This document shows positions 49,562 to 63,568 of a stretch of DNA of 64,000 bases, in pieces. The stretch comes from Odontesthes bonariensis. Lineage: Eukaryota; Chordata; Actinopteri; Atheriniformes; Atherinopsidae. Under the pieces are notes generated by a model. That model had not been told where the DNA came from, did no database searches, and saw nothing but the letters and a program-made list of their open reading frames with translations. The stretch is taken from contig NC_134529.1 of the NCBI RefSeq assembly GCF_027942865.1, positions 17,040,467-17,104,466 of the forward strand, in the 5' to 3' direction. Position numbers and translations under genes: made by a program. How positions within the stretch are numbered: the first letter of the stretch is position 1; the number at the start of each line of letters is the position of its first letter.

Positions 49562-50074
49562 TAGCCTGGGAATTCCCATACTGCTTTGCGCGCGATTTCA
49601 TTCACACTGCAAAGGCAGCCTGGAAACCACCGCCCTTATTTTTGCCTGAGTTAGGGAACCAATCACAGAATGGGGGGGGGGGAAGCAGCAAGACGATGAC
49701 AACGTCTATGCGCGACACTGAAGCTTGTAGAGTGTTAATCCAACATGGCAGCGGACACAACGTTACCGTTCGATGCAGCCTTAGAAAGTGTCTTAAGTAG
49801 CTTAGAACGCAAGTTTACTTTTATTTTACTTTTTTTTCTTCTTCTTCCTCGTCGAATTTCTGTCGCTCTACATACGTCATCTGGTATAAGTGATACAATT
49901 GGCTATGAATCGCGCGCAAAGCAGCATGGGAAGAACCAGACGCCATTTGATAGACATTCGTAGCGCCCAATAAACGGCTCTAGGCATTCGTAAACCACGC
50001 CTCAAATACGAGAAAATGCACACCTAGTTCCCAGACCACCATCTCATCGAGATGTGGACGCGTCAGCCAGGCTA
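49562..50074 (+). mobile_element. non-autonomous DNA transposon with 9-bp target duplication
   Basis: Ends are TAGCCTGG and CCAGGCTA, exactly complementary, flanked by the identical 9-mer GATGATCTC (49553-49561 and 50075-50083). A second inverted pair lies inside: CATACTGCTTTGCGCGCGATT (49577-49597) against its near complement at 49908-49928. From ATG 49745 a frame begins MAADTTLPFDAALESVLSSL, which from memory resembles the start of the RecQ-like helicases carried by some fish transposons. It runs into unrelated sequence after about 25 codons, so this is a deletion derivative. The superfamily is not assigned. Confidence 0.7.
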
Positions 50075-50083
50075 GATGATCTC

Positions 50084-51945
50084 ACTAACCTTTAGCCAAA
50101 TACAGTTGGGTTTTTTAAGCATACTGTAGTTTCTTTACCAAGCTCTCCTTTTCTGGGTTTTGACCTCCCCTGACCCTGTCTCTGTCTCTCTCATTAGCCA
50201 ACGCCTCACTAACTGCTCACTCAAGAACTACTTCCCAACTGCCTCCTTGAAAATATCAAATACACTAGACATTCAGTCCAAGACTGCGATGTCGCCGGGA
50301 TTAATGTATTAATCTGCAGAAAAAAGTGTTAAAGAAAATCCAAACAAGTCAGAGGCTTTTCATTCCCATAATGTTATCTTAACAATAACGGGCCCAAACC
50401 TGCAGATTACCTCCTGTACAGCTAAAATCTGCTAAAAGGATTATGCACTAATCAAACTCCACAATGTTCCTTCACCAAAGAGAAGTGTGTGTATGTACCT
50501 CCCGTTTCCTGGTCTTTTGCAAACACCAGCAGCCATGTGGAGCATGCCACATGCATGATCAAGAGGCGTGTGTGCTCATGCTTCTGCTGATGCATGTACA
50601 CTGTAATGTGTGCACAGCAAACAAAGTGTTTATCTTAAATTGGGTGCAATGTTCCTTTCCATGCATCAAAGAAGCAAGTTCAGTTCACTGCTGCTTGACT
50701 TCCAGCAGGGTAAACATTTTATTGGGAGATGATTGCTCTTCCTTCTGATCTATGGCCACCCAAGATGTTTACTGGTTTAGTCCCAATAAAACAAGAACAA
50801 TGAGGTATTTTAATGTTAGAAAAGAAGGAATTATTTTTTTCTTCATTCTTTGGTTGGTATCATTCCAATACAATTACTAAGTCTAGGATGTTTCTCAGAC
50901 CATTTGTTACACAAGGCAGGAGTGCCAAAAAAGAGTCTCACTTTTCTTGTTGTTTGGTCAGACATTTAGTCAGTGTCATTCCTGGCCTGGTGTGTAAAAT
51001 AGATGTAATCGGTTGTTTTCTAAGAAGATTTAAAAGCAAGATCTTTAAGACAGAATGACGAAATCCATTGTACCAGTAGTGTAACCACAACGGTCAAGAA
51101 GTATGTATCATGGCGTTCTAACAAAGTTTATAAACATTTTTGCAATTTTAAGAACAAAAAACGTAAAATTACCCAGACTGTAAAATTTCAACTTTGCTGT
51201 TTCTCAAACGTTCTTTATTCTCTCACCGTTTCACTTCCATCCTTTGCTTTTTCCTTAACATTTCATCGCCATTTAATGGGTGGCTAATCAACTGCATCTT
51301 TCTTCTTTGTTTCGTTTTTATTTTACACACATATGGTGTGTGAATGTGCCCGAGACAATAAAAGAAAAAATAAACAACTGTTTGCGGTGTACATGTAGTG
51401 GTCCCTTCTGAAGACGGGCTTGCTTCATATGTACAGACAGCAAGTTTTGTGGTTCATTCTTGTTCAAACGTAACGTAGATCAATAACGGCGAGCTTGAAA
51501 TAGTTGCACAGATTTTAAAAGGACAAAGTTCCTGCAGAAAGGATACAATAAATGGGTCAAAATTTCACTGTGCAAAGGAAGGCAGGAATTCTGGACCTTT
51601 CAGCATCGTTTTAAAGTACTTCTCTCCTCATAAATTAAATCAAGATTTTTTTTTTTTTTTTTTCACTTTTCCAGATAACTGCAAGCAGTCACCAGTGTAA
51701 TCACTGGTCATTTCCTCACATTTAAACAATGAACACATTAAATTGAACGTGCAGGGTTTGACGTGAGAATGTTGTTTTTCACATTAATTGATGAAAGAGT
51801 GCTTTTCCTCCATGCTCATTGATCTTAAGAGGCATACCCTCAAGAGTGATTTGTAACATCACAAACTATTTTTAAACATGGAGAATGGAGCACAGACACA
51901 GCTTTTTTCATGGTGACGTGATTTTTTTTGCTTCCTGTTGACTCT
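50084..51945. other. intergenic, nothing coding seen
   Basis: A poly-T run at about 51645-51662. No gene recognised. Confidence 0.5.
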
Positions 51946-51949
51946 GAGG

Positions 51950-52800
51950 AAAATGCTGTTTCAGTTTCAGTAGGCCTTTGACTCCATGGATCATGATATC
52001 CTTTTGACACACCTCAGACATTAAGGGTACAGCACAACACTTATCTTACAAATAGGAATTTTCTTATAATTTTGCCAGAAAGTGTGGCATTTTGGCACAG
52101 TTCTCCTTTCCACTGAAATCTAAGGACTGCCTCTTCTAGCCTCTGGAGGACATAAAGTATCTGATGGCGCAAGGCTTCCTACGGCTTAATAGCATTAAGA
52201 CTGAATTAACAATTTCAGTCAAGGAGTCATCTAGCCGAGTCATCTAGCCGGCTTGCTCATTCGGTTTTCTAATATCTTTGGGTATTGTAATTGAATCAGT
52301 TTTATTGTTAAAAATAATAATATGATCAGTTCAGAACCGCCTCAAAACTCGAGCAATTTTTGCCCTTCCAATTTATGAAAAAAAGTACATAATTCCTTAC
52401 TTACATTTGCTTAGAAAAATAACCACATCCAGGTTTCCTTCACAAGCAAAGCACATCTGAACAGATTTTTGAAAAGCTGCAGAAAGGAAACGTGAATGGC
52501 AATTTGAGGCAAATGCAATATGTCACTCGAGGTTGGCAGTAAATGCTAAATTCTCTGCAGATGGACTAAAATGCAGCTGAAAGAAGTTCAAGGGGCAGAC
52601 CCCTTTTAGCTTTTACACCCTCTTTAATAGCACTCAGCCCCACGGTATCTTAAATCTGAAAAAAAAATCCCTCGTACACATTCCAAGATCACAAAGTAAA
52701 AGGTAACAGACTTTTGAAATTGCTGCTCTTCCACTGTGAAACCACTTGCTTTTAAATATTAGATCTACTCATTCTGTCTAAAGAAGCCTTTTTTTGTGAA
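51950..52800 (+). mobile_element. old L2-like LINE remnant (reverse transcriptase region)
   Basis: Decayed but ordered matches to L2-like reverse transcriptase: FDSMDHDILLTHLRH at 51977-52021 (family AFDxxDHxILLxRL), LEDIKYLMAQGFLRLNSIKT at about 52142-52201 (family LNxxKTE), LGIVIES at about 52279, and near 52675-52800 a PRSRT-like, then LLLFHCETTC stretch corresponding to the C-terminal tail. Stops and frameshifts separate the pieces. Confidence 0.6.
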
Positions 52801-55800
52801 ACTGACCTTTTAAATGTTTTTTAGGTCTATTACTCTGTGTCTGTCTCCGGTTGTCACTGGATGTTTATATATGTATGTCTTATTGTGGACTGTGGAGTGG
52901 ATGGTCTTGGTTTTAAGAGTTTAAGTTGCGTTTGGAAATCGTTTTGACGTGAGCCTGTTGAAATGATAACGGCTAAATAATGGCGCAATTCATTTAACTT
53001 GGCTCAAACCACAGTGCTTGTGTGCTTAATTCAAAAGTTTCTCTGAATAAACAGCTGCAGTCCAAGTAAGATAAAGTCAGATCTTATAATTATTATCTCA
53101 AATTATTTATCTTCCGCTGATGGACATGTTCCATTCCGGTTCCCACCGTCAGCCATCGGACATGCTCCTTTAAGACCTGAAAAGTCCCATGTCAGTGAGG
53201 GTAAAGTCCAGCCTCTGAACTCACTGAGCTTCTTGTCTTCCTGAGAGCAGATTTATGGTCTTCCACTGTGGGCTTTAAAATGACTCCAGCAAGCACTGGG
53301 GTCCAAGGTTAAGGGTTGAGGCCAGAATCAAATGAGACTGACTACTGAGAGGAGGGTGCGAATGAAACAGCAAAGTGTCAGCAAAAATCTTTAAATCTGA
53401 TTAAACACAGCGTTTCATGCCTCTCACGTCACTTCTTACTGAACCCGTTATTTATCATCTCATGAGAGCCAAGATAATTCCCAAGACGAGCCGCTCTGGA
53501 TCACTATGGGAAAGTAATCCTGTTCATACACACAGTCTCAAACACACTCATGCACTCTCATGTCACACTAGAGGTATGTTTACACATGAGGCCCACTAAC
53601 TTTCACATCCTCTGAAACCTGCTCAGTCTATCCGTCCCATGACCCTTCTTTTACCTTCCTTTTGCCATCTCCAACCCTTTCTTGCATTGCCCCCGTCCAA
53701 CACACACACACACACAGATTCGCACACACAAACACGCACACACTTTCTGCAGAGAGGTCAAGAAAACGACCCCAGCTGTTACGTTTCCATCAGAGGTCAA
53801 TCAGAGGGGAGACACACAGTTTGACAGTTTACCTATAGTCGAAAGGTCTGGCAACAAATGGTCTCCATGGTAACAACCGAGTTTGGACACACAGATAGCA
53901 GTTGTAACAATTACAGGTTGCTTAAAACAAAATGAAAGCTTTGGCTTCGTGAGTCTGTCTCAGTCCCAACTTGTCACCCTTGGTCATGGCTCTTCGGTTT
54001 CAAAATATACTGCATCAAACACTCTTTAGCATTGTTTTTACAACATGTAAGGTTAATTCACATTTTTTCTTCCCCTATTGCTAACCAAGTAATCTTAGCA
54101 CCTAAATTCAACCAAAACCACTCCGACCATTTTAAGTTTACTTTGCCCATCTTTCAAAGAAAAAAAAAACACTTTTGTTGCAATTTCATCGAGCAGCTAA
54201 TTACGCCTTCAAAGTATGTCAGAGACACTAAAGACTTTGAGAAGACAGTATTCGATGACTGAGGAATTTTAAAAAAAGGTAGTTGTCTACATGTTCAAGT
54301 GATGTGCATGTGGCATCATGAAACATTTTTCATCTGTGTTTGTGGTGGTTATCATTGCTTAGGAGCATGATGAGTAGAGCCCTGCTTTCCGCGTCACTGT
54401 TGCTCATGGACCTCAGTCATGACTTATGACCTGTCTGTATTTTGCACTGTGTAGGTGCCTCACTTGAATGTAGAATAGACTATATTGGTAGCACTTGTTT
54501 CTTTTGTATTCTTTGTCTTTGTTTGATCCCATAAAGCCTCCCACATCAACAAACTGCAGTGTACGTTATCATTTTGGTTGCAAGCTCCCTTTTGGTAGAA
54601 ATGACACACTTTCTTCTAACATTTTAAATGAGTCAGCTTAAAACATTAAAAAGTAAGTTGCAACCCTTAATTTGTAGATGCATGTATGTCTCCCTCATAA
54701 AACAATTTGAGATGTTATACAATGGACAAGATAAGATTCAGAGACAAGTCATTTTTAATCATCAGTGTGTAATTTATTTAAGAAGGGGGCCCTTGATTTA
54801 TTCAATGCATTCTGATGCTTGTGTTACTTCATAACACAAGGGAAAATAGATTGAATAGTTCGAATTCGTAACTTTTATGTACATGTCTGGCATACACATG
54901 TTGGTGAAATACTTTCTTGTTGGTATCTCTTAACACACCTCTAATGTGTGTACAGTATCATCTCACCAAAGCAGTCATTCCCAACCAACTGTAAATTTGT
55001 GTTAGCAATAAATCAGGGCGTAGATGCTGCGCTCATCTTTGACCGTACCAAGATGTCTCTAAGTTGTGGCTTGAAAAGTCTTTAATGTTTGTGTCCTTGT
55101 GGGGGGCCTCTGCGGCGTTAGGGTTACTTTTGTAGCTTTTTTATAACAAATTTGAGCGTATACACCTCTTTCACCATTAGATCTGGGCAAGGCTTCTGGC
55201 AAGTATGCCAGATGATAAGCCGTTTAAATCATGTGGAGACTCTGCTCATTCCGTGCACCCTCGGTATGTGCCGGCGTAATGATGGTGCGCTATCACACTT
55301 GTCTCATCTTATCTTGACCTGCAGAAATCTTCCTTCGACTCTGTGTATCTTCAGCAAAATCCTATTCAGCTACAGTTTAATGGTAGAAACTAGCCAACAA
55401 CCAGTTTATCACTTATTCAATTTGATCCACAGGTTAAGTATGTTTGTAGTTACACTTTAATTGTTGATAGGTATCAATTTATATCGGTTCATCCATACAC
55501 ATCCATTAATTTGCCAGGTTGGAAGTAAAAGCTAATTAAATCTGCTAACATTAAGCATAAGTTAAGCTCACAAATATCTATTGCTCGTGGCTAAAGATGA
55601 AAAGCTTGCCACTGTTTATCTGTGTTTTTATTTAAGATTCAGAGACAACTACCATTTTAGTTGTAAACTGCCTCCAAACAATTTGAGAGTGGACAGCTTA
55701 ACAAGGACAACAGAGGAGTTGTATATATTTGGAATGTCAGTCATCAGTGGGTAGGCCTTTACCAAGTCATTACAACAACTGAACCACACTATGCAATCAA

Positions 55801-58800
55801 AGAATATAACAGAAATTAATTTCTTGTGGGCTTTTGGATGTATCTAATGCTAAACAGAGAAAATTACAGATGGAATATTAATACATGCAATAATTCTATG
55901 CAACCCTGTTCTTTAGCTACAACTCTGCTTTCTCTATTGGCCCTAAGCTACAGTCTAATCTTTTTCATATTAAACACTAAAGAAGAAGAAAGGGAGGGAA
56001 ATAAGCACTAATCCAATTAGAACAGAGAAAAAGCCAAATTCCTGGACCTTTCTGACCATAATCCAAGTTTGTCTGGTGTCACTTTTGAGTTAGGGGCATC
56101 TGTTTCTTATTGATGTGGTCAGTGAAAACTTGTGGAAATATGAGAAGAGAGTTTTTCAGATTTGGGGACAAAAGTCCTGGATTCCTGCTGTCGCAGGTCA
56201 CACTGCAAGGCTCTCAATCTATGTGTGTCCATGTGGGTGTTTGTGAGCATGCACGCTTTATAAAAACCCATCCTGTCCGCTCCTCCCAGCCATCTGAGCA
56301 CAGCTGGTGAGCAGATATCTGGGGAGACAGAGGGACAAAGAAAACCAAAGAGGGAAATAGACCGGGATGGGGTTGATTACAGGGACAAAGGTAATTCTGG
56401 GTGAGGTGGACTGACCTTATATAGAGAAACAAAATTAATTAGAAACTCCATGTGCGGCCATGACATCTGGAGATGGATACAGCTGTGTTTGAAAGTTTGT
56501 CTCACTGTTTAAAGTTTATTCATGCTTTATTAGTGATATCCATTTTATTTAGAGCTTTAACACTTAAATAAAGACATATTCTGCTCACTTCATTTCACTC
56601 AGTTCTGGATTGGTCGCAGTTTCATTTATTACAGTTCTGTGCTATTTTTCTCTTTTATTTTTCCTTCCCTCACGCAGGATTTTTTTTTTCTCCCTCTATG
56701 GTTTGTTTATGCACATTTTCATTTGATGATAGAGTATGCACCGATGGCTGTGGTTTAAGTCCCCAAAAATAAATCTCAGAGATAATGAAAAGATGGATAA
56801 TTCCCCAAAACCAGTTATGCCGGGGTCTAAACACTTAACTGCATCTTAATTATGCCATTAAATATTACATGTGCACAGTTCAAAAACCCTCCAGACAGTG
56901 AAAAACTTGCAAGCTGTAGTGGTTTGTAAAGGAGTTTGTGCATACAATGTGCAGTGCTGCCATGGAAAACTTGGATTCAAAAAGATGGAAAGAGAGGGAA
57001 ATGAACTTCTGCCTCGTGATTACTCTCCCACTCAGAGAGAAGGAGCATAAGGTTAGCAGGGATGGAGGAGGGGGGGTTAGGTTCTTACCTCCATGGAGTG
57101 TGACGAAACTACACTTGATAAGAACAGTAGTTATTTTATCAAACCTTTCATTCTTGGTGATTTTACTCTTAGGGTTATGGCAATTCCTTTTTGGGCCCCT
57201 CAAAGCAGGGGGTCCTATAAAGTTTCAACGACAAGATGAAAACAAACACATCAGTTCTAATTTTCAGTGGCATTTTTATGACAGTGCAGCTGCTCATTGA
57301 AAATGCCGTGGCAGTATAATTCAAAGCTTTTCTGGAAAGCGACTTTGTTTTGTTGCTTTGCTTCACTCAAAATGGTCCCAAATCTCAAGTTACCTTTAAC
57401 AGTTGATGATATACTTACAAGATCACAGCCAATGAAATAAAGTTCTCGGGTTAAGAAAGATAACTCCCAAGTGAATATGGCCTGTAGATTAATATTTTTT
57501 TCATTTGACTGTTTTATAGTTTGAAACAAGCTTCCTGACACATTTTTGCTGCAGTTTATAAAACTGCCAAAAAACTTAAACTTGACTGATTTGTCTTTTA
57601 GGACCCTTTCTTCCTTTTTTTTCTCTCTTAAGCTGTCACAAAAGCATTATGTATCATTTTAACAGGAGAAAAAGTCCTCTTTACACTTAGTGCTTTCGCT
57701 TTTCTCACACTGCTTTGATTTAGCCATCAGAACCATCTGGTTTTTTATTAAAACCTTCTTGGTTCGGATTTGGTTAGGAAAAACATTCACATTACCAGCC
57801 ACATTGTGCTATTTTGATTCAATTCAGATCCAGCAAGTGCAAGTGTCTTGCATTTGACTTTTGAATGAATGCGACTCCTCTTTGAAAAGTATGCATAGGC
57901 CTATGCACTGGATACCTTTTTGCATGAGGAATCTGTATGAACAAAAGAAAATGTCAGATTTGTGATATCGCTCAGGAAGATTTGATCAAGACACATTTAA
58001 AATTCTGAAATGGAAAAGCTATCACAGCAAATTTGTGGATGATATTTAGCTTCAGAGTATGACATATGTTCATCTGACTATGCGGAGGACTAGAAAAGCT
58101 GACAGGTTTTTTAGCAGTTGTTGCTAGCAGTGCTGTAGTAGAGCTGCAGGTTTATTACAACAATGTTCACCAAAGGTGTAAGAGCAAAAAGCATTCCCAA
58201 TTATGTTGTATAACCACCTATCCAATCCAACCTAGGACCATCTACTGAAGTGACACAAATCTGATTTGAGAATTGGAATTGTCGATCAGATTCACGTTTC
58301 CAAGCAGTCCTGAGAAGAAGAAAAACGGCAAGAGTCACATTGTCGGATAAAATTCTGACTTGAATTATACCTCAAAAAGAAAGAAAACTCCCCACTGAAA
58401 TATACCGCCATGAAAGTCTTGCTGGGTGTACAACTTGTATCGGTTTACAGAAATACAAATACAGTGAGTGGTTTTCATTTTCTGTGTATTTCATATGTCA
58501 TGAGCTGGACTTATAGATAAAAGCATTGTTTACAGTCTCCAATTTGGCTGTCTTGTAACCCAAGAACAACGGCAAAGAAAGGAGCCGTTTTTAATTGACA
58601 CAGACAACATTCACAGCTATTCCATTTATTTAAATTTCTCTATAATTTACATTTACATTACATGTAGGCATGTAGCGCTATAATCCAAACAAATTACAAG
58701 CAAGGAACAATGTTTAAGCTTCCAAAATATATCAAACCTTGGCCTTGTCATTGGGTGCTGAATATATTTCAAGTTGTTTACATGACAGAGTCCAAGTGGA

Positions 58801-59773
58801 ACAAGTACAAGAGTGTCCTCATAAGAGATGAGTCTTAAAGGGCTTTTTGGAGGCATTGAAGCGCACTCCAGCTTTGATAACATTTAGTAGATCATTCCAT
58901 TTCTTGCAACTTTTGCCAGAGAGGTAGTTGCAGACAAGATTTTTATGTTGATACCTTGGCTAGATTGGTGCTGACTGGAATGATTGGCTGGGATGACCAA
59001 TAGGTTTAACAGCTATTCAAATAAGCTATGGTTTCAAATTTTTCCAGCAGCACGGGTGTGTGTTCAAAGCTGTTTTTTCATCCAATTTAGCACTGACACT
59101 CCCATCTATATACAGACATTTCCCTGGTGCTGAAAACCTGTCAGCATGGTATCAGCATCTTCCTCATTGTGATATACTGCAGCTCCTCCCATTCCTGTTT
59201 CCATCATTCATTTTATATCCGTTACAAAATATCCCAACCCCTCCTATGTACCCTGCACGACAGAACAGTAAATTACACTGTAATCGCTGGTGTGAAGAGT
59301 CATAAAAGTGTAGGAGCAGCTCCTCTACTCTCCCCAAAATGCAGCCTCTCTTTTCTTCCAGCACATGGCAACAATCTGTGCTGTCATTTATCAGTTTAAC
59401 TGACATCCTTTACTGCTTCTGAGAAGTTTGTTTCTTTATCTTTGCTTTGAAGGCAGGTGCCTGTGCTCAAGATGACCTTGGAAAAGATGAATAATCTCAC
59501 GGCAGTTCACATAATTTGCTGATTTGTGCACAACTGTGAGGAAAAATTATAGAATAACAAACGTCTGTGTCTGGACCGTAACTTTTTTTTTTCCACTTTA
59601 TTTTGTTTTAATTTCACACATCACTTTCATTTGCCCTCCCTGTTTGGTTAAGTTTGGGAACCAAAACTAGTTGGACAGGTTTAGGAAAACGTAGCTGTAC
59701 TATAAAACATTACGCCTGAATGCAAGATATGCATGCTTTTACCTTTCAATTCTATGTGACTGAGGTTCGCATC
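52801..59773. other. gene-poor tract, no supported gene
   Basis: A short CA run at 53701-53716 with further CA-rich sequence to about 53741. Otherwise nothing recognised; frames are short and without protein-like composition. Confidence 0.5.
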
Positions 59774-59789
59774 AACAATGCCAAAACAC

Positions 59790-59998
59790 TGGGGTGGTCA
59801 GTGGCGTGGTGGGTTGAGCGGACACCCTGTGTGCAGAGGCTGCGGTCCTCGCTGTGGCTGGCCCCGATTCGAGTCCCACATCGGTTGGCACTTTGCTGCA
59901 TGTCTTTCCCCCTCTCTCTGCCCCCTGCTTCCTGTCTCTCTTCAACTGTCCTGGCCATTAGAGGCATGAAAGCCCAAAAAAATCATTATAAAAAAAAA
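59790..59998 (+). mobile_element. tRNA-derived SINE, copy 2
   Basis: Same architecture as 47757: TGGGGTGGTCAGTGGCGTGG start, box B-like GATTCGAGTCC, CTGCATGTCTTTCCCCC body, AAGCCCAAAAAAA and a poly-A tail. Flanked by a perfect 16-bp duplication AACAATGCCAAAACAC (59774-59789 and 59999-60014). The intact duplication suggests a fairly recent insertion. Confidence 0.93.
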
Positions 59999-60214
59999 AA
60001 CAATGCCAAAACACAAGAACCATTTAACCATTAAAAAGCTCATATTCACAAACATAAAAGCAAGCTTGACTTGTTTCCTTGGAGTAATACATATCAGAAT
60101 CAATGGATCTTTAAAAAAAATGGCCTGGCTTAAAGTATCAAAATCTGAAAACGTAATAGTATAATGTATGCTGTCTTTTAGAATTAAGTACCTATGCTGT
60201 TGCAATTTGTGGGT

Positions 60215-60630
60215 TGTGAGGCGTGGAAGGACACGGATGCGGACTTTTCAAAAACAAGACTTGATTTATTTTTCAAAACCAGGTTAAAACAAAGCGCGGC
60301 TGAGCCGGATGACAAGAACTAGTCTGTGGGGAAAAAAAAACACGACTAAGGCAAAACAAAACAAAGGATATGAATTGGAAAACAGGGAGCCTAAATACTG
60401 TGGGAACTGATGAGAACTTACAGGTGAAGTGAATGAAATAATGACCTGAACAGTGGGACTGAGGAAACAGAAACTGTGGGGAAAACAATGGCAAAACTAA
60501 AACATGGCAAAACTTGACAACTAAACATGAACTTAAAAACTAAGACATGACTAACTAAAACATGGTAAAACTAAGGCCTAAAAACTAAGGCCTAAAAACA
60601 TGGCGAAAAACCCCATGTTTGTGACATATG
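60215..60630. repeat. purine-rich dispersed repeat with internal short tandem units
   Basis: An A/C/G-rich, T-poor stretch with repeated AAAACATGG and AACTAAGGCCTAAA words (60490-60610). It begins near GTGAGGCGTGGAAGGACACG and ends near CCCCATGTTTGTGACA, boundaries I have seen in a common fish repeat. The class is not determined. Confidence 0.5.
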
Positions 60631-63539
60631 CAGATGTTTTATACAGGTCTTCTTCCTCATATTTCCAAGAAGATACAGTGTAGTTACTGAAAACTTTGCT
60701 CTACGAAATGGTAGAGCTGGATATTAAAGGGTTAAAGGGCTTTGGTCATGTAGGAAAGAGAGCCCCACTCTCTTGGTTACCAAATTGACATGTCCTGCCT
60801 TGTTTGCCTCAACAGAGTGTGGTCCAAGCACAAATTAAACCTCTAAATGAATTACATTACAATGTTTCTATGAAAACATCGAACTTTGGGACTAATTCTT
60901 GATTTGCCACGAGACAAAGCTAATATCTGCAAAAAAAATATCTGTTTTAGAAAAAGTGACATATTCTGAGCCAAAAAGTAGAGGAAAATGATGGACTAGC
61001 ACATACCTGTGGCCACCGGCTGTTTTGGCAGGTTCTTCAGTTTAATTTGTTTCTCATTTTGTGATGATGTGACTCAAAGTGAGTTCTTGTCCTTCTTATC
61101 CTGGTTTGACATTTTTGTGTTTTTTGCAAAAATTTCCACAAAGTTACCCCAAATTGTGAGCATACAGGGCAAATTTAATTGAAGTGAAGAGGCCGTTGAT
61201 GATGTGTTCTGGGCTAAATATGTTTTGATGTCATTATAAACAGAAGATAATGTCAAAACCTCTTGTTGTGTTTTTGATTTAGCTGCTTTGATCGAACCAT
61301 AATTACTGCCTGGTCACATGCACAGGCGACCGATCAAATAAAGAATGTGTCTTTAATTGGGGTCTTTGATGTTCGAAAATACACAATTAACTATCAAACC
61401 ATCAAAAGCTGCAACTTTCCCTTAAGTTTGTTGGTTCAACGGAGTTCTAACTTTTCCAGATAAGATTTTGTAACATCTAAATTTAAGGATATCCCATACA
61501 GTATATCCCATCTATATTTGTATGGAATATTTATCAGATAACAGCATATTAGTATGCAAATAACAACACTATACATGATAACAATTTTGTTAGTACTTGT
61601 GTATGTATAATGACTGGTTAACTGAAACACTGATGCTACAAATGCCATTTATACTATAAAGAGTATTGTCATTTCACATATTTATGAATAATCTGTGCAT
61701 TTACTATTACTTTAATAAATTTAGCAGTGGCTCTGACTACTTCCTGGGTCTTCTACCATCTTCTACCAAGACAAAGCATGTAGACACCGTGAGTTTCCAG
61801 AAAAACTCTAAATCTGTGGCTCGTTTCAACAATTTACTCAAACCTTGAAAAATAAAGGGAAAAACAATGGAAACATTTGTCTGGTAGAGAAAACAAATCA
61901 CAGTAAGCACGAACAAAGACTTGTGCGCTCTCCAATGCTCTACAGCATTGGCTAAACAAGACTGAAGATTAACAGGCGGCTTGTTAAACAGCTTGTCATG
62001 GGAATGAAGGAGATTTTATGATGACTCAACAAAATGTTGCTACAAACCGTATCAAGTCCCATGTGGCTGTGAGGGCGGAATCTGAGCAAACAAGGAAGTA
62101 CTGGTTGCTGATGACCACATCAGACCCCAACATGAATCATCGTGTGGAGACTAAAAGGGCTGTCTGGATGGAGAGGATGCGCTTCTATGTGTCCTCTTTT
62201 AGGGTCCTGTCAGGAATCTCTGTGTCCTTGGTGTCTTGAGAGAAGATCTCAAGGGAATTTTGTGTCTCTGGCAAAGTCATCTGGAAGGGATTAAATGCTC
62301 TTCAGTACAGCCAGCTGCCTTCCTTCAAACCGAGCAGTCTTTCTTTTTAAATCTGAAGATGAAGATAAATAAAAGAAAATAAATACAAAAATGGCAAGCC
62401 ACCCGTCTGTCTATGCAATGCTTTGACTTGTTCCTCGTCCTTGAGGAGGAATGATTGTTTCTCACCAACACCCATCACCCTAATGACCCGCCGGCCATAA
62501 CGGCTTCCAGAGATTTCACATGAGGTATCGTGTTGGCAGATGTTTTGACAACATAATTGAGTATTTGTTAAAAAAGAATGTCAGAATAAAATAAAAAGCA
62601 GCCCACACACATAAGTTTCCAATCCAGACAGGTTTATTTACTCATTTTTTCATGCCAAACAAACACAGAAGTGGCTGATATTTATTCTATCGTACATAAT
62701 GAAATATAAATCTACATACATGTATATATGACACATGGGATATAATGGGTTTTGTGTGATCTGATTAAAAACTTTAGACTCAGTAGTCTTGAAGTTGCTT
62801 TTCTTATCGTGAAATCTCTGGATGTAGAAATAAATATAATGTGTGATTAGGAAACAAATAATTTGAATAATTAAATCCTGCAGGGATATTGAAGTCAGCC
62901 CTCTGCCAAGGAGACATTCCTCTGGATTAGCAAAATATACTTAGAAACACATGTTTATCAACTTTAATGTTTCACACAGAAATTCTGTAACTGATGGCAG
63001 CAACATGGACATAAGGAGGTGAGACCGATTGATTTAGTCTGTGTGCAAGAAAGCTGGCATCTCATTGTGAGGCCTTCTGTGTGGCCTGGCTTTATGGTCA
63101 AGTTAAAAATCGTCTCGAAAAGTCATGCTTAACAAAAAATATAGTCCAGAGAGAATGCAATGGCATGCCTTCATAATGGTGTAGCAACAGGCTTGGTCAG
63201 CTCGGAGCTGGTTTTTTGAAAATGTTGATTTAGTTCCCATCACTTTCTTTTTTCTTTTTATTTAGAAATATCGTGTAAGGAAAGAGAGCTTCCATTTATG
63301 GGAACATTTCTGAGAACAGTTTATTTACACATCTGATTAAATGGGAATATATTTGCATTATCCCAAACAAAAGTGAGTCATCGTCTGGTCCTCACTGAGG
63401 GATAAATTTCACCCTTCGCAATTAAGAAAACAAACAGACGAGATCAACCAAACAAAAAACAGAACACTGAGCTCTCAGAGGAAGACCTGAGACACATAAC
63501 AAAAAGGAGGTGACGACGGTGAGACATTTGATCGAGGGC
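60631..63539. other. intergenic, nothing coding seen
   Basis: No gene or clear repeat recognised. The last 100 bp form the proximal promoter of the feature that follows. Confidence 0.5.
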
Positions 63540-63547
63540 TATAAAAG
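63540..63547 (+). promoter_or_regulatory. TATA box of a gene starting at the window edge
   Basis: TATAAAAG with an initiator-like TTCAGCCC 29 bp downstream (A at 63569). A TGACGACG word lies about 30 bp upstream, which is weakly CRE-like. Confidence 0.5.
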
Positions 63548-63568
63548 TAAAATAGCCTGGATCTCTTC

